Shown: positions 48,805 through 64,000 of the stretch, one piece after another | How the letters are laid out: every line of letters begins with the position of its first letter | Numbering within the stretch: the stretch's first letter is position 1 | Assembly (NCBI GenBank): GCA_019802505.1 | Contig: JAFMOC010000505.1 | Span: 10,001 to 74,000, forward strand | Origin: Corydoras sp. C115 | Taxonomy: Eukaryota; Chordata; Actinopteri; Siluriformes; Callichthyidae | Direction: 5' to 3' | DNA: 64,000 bases | The notes under the pieces: model-generated | Databases searched by the model: none | What the model was told of the DNA's origin: nothing | The model's input: the letters and a program-made list of their open reading frames with translations, nothing else | Translations under genes and position numbers: made by a program

Positions 48805-48985
48805 AAGCAATGAGGCACTGGAGATTGTGTATTATTGTAAATAAATCATGGGAAAGAGGTGGAACAGTACTTCGCTATGCGTAGGGTCCAACAACACCTC
48901 TTTCCCATGATTTCTTGAATCTTGAATTTATTCACAATAATAAACACCCTCCTGTGACTTACGCTTTGTAAGGCTACATGAAAAG
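48805..48985. mobile_element. small palindromic repeat (MITE-like), copy 2
   Basis: TATTATTGTAAATAAATCAT then GGGAAAGAGGTG faces CACCTCTTTCCCATGATTTC and TTATTCACAATAATA. The inverted arms are well preserved. Confidence 0.6.
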
Positions 48986-49171
48986 ACAGTATCACACCTG
49001 GATAAAATAACAAGGGGATATAGTTGGTGTTATAAACAGTGTCACCAAAAATTGTTAAAAAAATACAATGTCCACTTCTATTTGGTTCATGGAAATGAAT
49101 GCGTGAAATTTTGTATATAATCCGTCTTACTTTTCTTCTAATACTTCCGGTCAGAGAGCAGCACAGATATT

Positions 49172-49858
49172 TACATTACATTTAGTCATTCAGCAGACGC
49201 TTTTATCCAAAGCGACTTACAAATGAGAACACCACAAGTTTTCTGAGTATAGTTGAGTATACATAGTCAAACTCAGGTTTGACTATGTAAATTCGTCAAA
49301 CCTGATTGTTTTTTGATGCTGCGCCCCCCCCCCCCCCTCCTTTTTTTCCCTTTTTACAACAGGTATTTGTTAAAGAGATGCGTCTTAAGTAGTTTCTTAA
49401 AACTGTTTAGTGATTCTGCCTTACGTACAGAGTTGGGAAGAACGTTCCACCATTTTGCAGTGGTGAACGCCACAGAGTGAGAATTAGCTCCTCGGTAAGG
49501 TGGAACCGCCAGACGGCAATCATCACTGGAGCGAAGTGAATGAGTCGGAGTGTATTTTGAAAAGATAGAGTGAAGGTAAGAGGGGGAAGATCCAGAAATG
49601 GTTCTGTATGCCAGAGTCAGTGACTTGTACTGAATGTGAGCAGCTACAGGGAGCCAATGGAGGGAAGTGAGTAATGGAGTGACATGAGTTCTTGGGGGTT
49701 AAACACGAGTCGGGCTGCAGAGTTTTGAATCAGTTGAAGAGGTCTGATTGTGGAAGCTGGGATACCGGCAAGTAGCGCATTACAATAATCAAGCCGGGAT
49801 AGGACTAGGGCTTGAACAAGCAGTTGGGTAGCATGTTCCGTCAAAAAAAAGCATGTTC
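49172..49858 (-). mobile_element. L2/CR1-type LINE 3 prime fragment, second copy
   Basis: Nearly the same sequence as 27181-27850, including the same 5 prime truncation region, a C-rich tract near 49323 and the L2 tail at 49175-49220. The ORF is broken. It lies immediately downstream of aldh3a2, same strand as the gene. Confidence 0.85.
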
Positions 49859-49862
49859 AGTA

Positions 49863-49868
49863 TTTAAT
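49863..49868 (-). promoter_or_regulatory. possible poly(A) signal ATTAAA of aldh3a2
   Basis: The minus strand reads ATTAAA about 97 nt after the stop codon, just before the 5 prime end of an L2 LINE remnant. No AATAAA was seen between the stop codon and the LINE. The 3 prime UTR could instead run into the LINE. Confidence 0.3.
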
Positions 49869-49964
49869 ACACCAATAATCATCATCCACGTTGTTATCTT
49901 TATATATTTATCCTCTACTTATTATTGTGCACAAGTTCTTTTTTTGTAAGTATAAACAGAGAGT

Positions 49965-61739
<11,775 letters not shown>

Positions 61740-61983
61740 GTCGTCGGGAAGTCTGCTGCCTCAGAACATCAGCCAGCGGGACAAAGACATCACTGTCCCT
61801 CCATTACTGCAACAACAACACAACAAAACAGTCCACAGCTGGAGCTCATCTGTACCGCTAAAGAGTCGGTTCCTCAAATCACAAAGTCGAATATTTACGA
61901 GTAAATATCACCCGTTTAGTTCCCTTTCCACCTCATTACGATGGAACGCCGAACTCTAGAACATTTGGATTCCACACAGCTCT

Positions 61984-61990
61984 CTTTATA
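61984..61990 (-). promoter_or_regulatory. possible TATA box of aldh3a2
   Basis: The minus strand reads TATAAAG here, 245 nt upstream of the start codon. If used, transcription would start near 61955-61960 and give a 5 prime UTR of about 220 nt. Sequence match only; a CpG-type start nearer exon 1 is also possible. Confidence 0.35.
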
Positions 61991-62049
61991 AGCAGCAGGA
62001 GCAGAGGGAGGTGCTCCAGACATGAAGCTTTTGTTATCGAGCTGCAGTT

Positions 62050-62185
62050 CGTCTAACAGTCAAAAGTTACAACACTCCTCCTTCATGCTCCTCTTATTGT
62101 CCTCATGTTCTCAGTTCCTCTTTCTGTAAAGATGGACTTTGTAGTTCCACAATTCCACACTGTAGTCCATCAGCTTATAATCTTC
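62050..62185. repeat. dispersed fish repeat fragment upstream of aldh3a2
   Basis: GTTCTCAGTTCC, GTAAAGATGGACTTTGTAGT and CACTGTAGTCCATCAG match 47745-47810. Confidence 0.5.
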
Positions 62186-62366
62186 ACCCAGTGAAGCTTC
62201 CCGGCCAAAACAACCCGGCTTATGAACAGTTTTTACCTGCAAGCCATCAGGCTACTAAACAAAATGAACAGTTAAAAACTGTTAATTAATTAAAAAATTA
62301 ATTAAATTAATTTTATATACTGTATATACATACATATACATATATTTATATATTATATTTATAGTT

Positions 62367-62717
62367 GGGCGGCACGGTGGCTTAGTGGTTAGCACGTTCT
62401 CCTCTCAGCACTAGGGATTCCCGGTTCGAATCCCCATCTGGGTGGAGTTTCCATGTTCTCCCCGTGTCCGCGTGGGTTTCCTCCGGGTTCTCCGGTTTCC
62501 TCCCACAGTCCAAAAACATGGATCAAGTCAATTGAGTTCTCCAAATTGCCCCATATAGAGTGTGTCTGTGTGAGTGAGTGTGTACCCAGCGATGGATTGG
62601 CGCCCTGTCCTGGGTCTATCTGCCCAGCGCCCGAGACGTTCTCCCCTGGATGGGCATGGGGAACCCCACCGCGACCCTAATAGAGGATAAAGCGGGAGTT
62701 AATGAATGAATGAATAA
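62367..62717 (+). mobile_element. SINE-A copy, full length, upstream of aldh3a2
   Basis: Very close to the consensus, about 630 bp upstream of the start codon. Confidence 0.92.
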
Positions 62718-63089
62718 TAACTTGAAGATTCCTAAGTAACATCCTCTCCACTAAAATATTTTTATATTTTTTCAAATTCCATCCCTTCCACATAATATCA
62801 TCCTGGAACACGAGACCTATTTCTATTCAGAAATGCAACCCCTAAATGTTACATAAACAAATTAATAAAATGATTTATTTTAATTTTTAATGTGTCGAGA
62901 TAAGAATGAGACAATTACAGATTTTGAGGGTACAAAAACTTAAATTGTTTAAGAACTAATTCTGATTATATGATCATTATGCAATAAGCAAAAAAAAGAC
63001 AACACAGGGCTGAAGATTAACACAAAATATTAAATTCAAAGGTAAAAAAAATAAAACGGTGTCCCTTAAAGAGAAAAATTCATATCGAT
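62718..63089. other. no feature seen
   Basis: AT-rich unique sequence between two SINE-A copies. Confidence 0.4.
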
Positions 63090-63101
63090 TTAAAAGAAAA
63101 C

Positions 63102-63454
63102 GGCGGCACGGTGGTTTAGTGGTTTGCACGTTCGCCTCTCAGCACTAGGGATTCCCGGTTAAAATCCCCATCTGGGTGGAGTTTCCATGTCTCCCCATGT
63201 CTGCGTGGGTTTCCTCCGGGTTCTCCGGTTTCCTCCCACAGTCCAAAAACATGGATCAAGTCAATTGAGTTCTCCAAATTGCCCCATAAAGAGTGTGTTT
63301 GTGTGAGTGAGTGTGTGCCCAAAGATGGATTGGCGCCCTGTCCTGGGTGTATCTGCCCAGCGCCTGAAACGTTCTCCCCTGGATGGGCATGGGGAACCCC
63401 ACCGCGACCCTAATAGAAGATAAAGCGGAAGATAATGAATGAATGAAAAATGAA
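63102..63454 (+). mobile_element. SINE-A copy, full length
   Basis: 12-bp duplication TTAAAAGAAAAC (63090-63101, 63455-63466). Confidence 0.93.
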
Positions 63455-63675
63455 TTAAAAGAAAACCAGGTTGTTCCTGTAAAGACAAAGTAAACATATA
63501 TGCTGCAAGTATAACTTTATTTTTGTTCCATGCGAGTTGCACAATTTGATCTAATGTTCTTGGTACCAACATAACTCGTATTTTTCTTATGAATGTCCTC
63601 ATGACAATTTGAAGCACTCAGAATAAAATACATTGTAATATTTTTAATCACGATTAATTGCGAAAACGATTAATC

Positions 63676-63884
63676 GCCGCATTCGGTCATTTATTGGACG
63701 CTTTTATTCAAAGTGACTTACAAGGTGAGCACAGGGTTAATCACATCATCCCTGGAGCAATAAGGGTTAAGGGTCTTGCTCAAGGACCCACATTGGTAAC
63801 TTCAGTGGACCTGGGATTTGAACCCCCAACCTTCAGATTGATAGCCCAACACCCTCACCACTGAGCTACCACTCCCTAGTCCAG
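63676..63884 (-). mobile_element. tRNA-derived SINE with L2 tail (SINE-B)
   Basis: On the minus strand: A box TAGCTCAGTGG, B box GGTTCAAATCC, the TTGAGCAAGACCCTTAACCC body, and a tail ending in AAGTCACTTTGAATAAAAGC. Same family as 29765-29990. Confidence 0.75.
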
Positions 63885-64000
63885 CTAGTCGCCTCACCCC
63901 TAGTCGAGATAAAACTCAGTACTGCTAATGAAGAAAAAGCCAACATTCTTCAGACTGAACAATAACCACAACCTTGTTAAATTTATTAACTGCAAGAAAG

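Noticed and set aside
62367..62440. tRNA genes suggested by A and B boxes
   Set aside because: All such heads continue into the SINE body, lack a foldable acceptor stem partner, and have a SINE tail.

Overview
This is vertebrate nuclear DNA, almost certainly from a ray-finned (teleost) fish. The evidence is a spliced gene with GT-AG introns, tRNA-derived SINEs, L2-type LINE ends, hAT-type elements and long (TA)n/(CA)n microsatellites. The style of repeats suggests an otophysan such as a catfish or characin, but that is a weak inference. Nothing prokaryotic or viral was seen.

One protein-coding gene can be reconstructed with confidence: a complete nine-exon aldehyde dehydrogenase of family 3 on the minus strand (start codon 61739, stop 49965; 492 codons). 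It has the catalytic Glu and Cys and a C-terminal hydrophobic tail, so it is an ALDH3A2 (fatty aldehyde dehydrogenase) orthologue. All eight introns contain transposable elements or satellites. A CpG island at about 15.48-16.61 kb probably marks another promoter, but no partner exons could be identified.

The rest of the window, including essentially all of 1-49 kb, is repeats. One tRNA(Val)-like SINE family of about 350 bp (called SINE-A here) has about 80 copies and fragments, covering roughly 24-25 kb. Many copies have exact target-site duplications. Two further tRNA-like SINE families, two L2-like LINE copies, one LINE whose 3 prime tail matches the SINE-A tail, hAT-type elements, palindromic MITEs and several minisatellites make up most of the remainder.

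The most unusual structure is the 51-bp minisatellite of intron 1 (60268-61583). Its unit is a copy of the exon 1/intron 1 boundary, so about 25 extra 5 prime splice sites lie directly behind the real one.

Layout: 0.4-15 kb, SINE-A copies, hAT copies and a 36-bp minisatellite; 15.5-16.6 kb, CpG island with a four-copy tandem repeat; 16.6-35.2 kb, dense SINE-A including head-to-tail arrays and one L2 copy; 35.2-38.5 kb, two minisatellites; 38.5-49.9 kb, SINE-A, local duplications, a palindrome and a second L2 copy; 49.96-61.74 kb, the ALDH3A2 gene; 61.74-64 kb, its promoter flank and more SINEs.
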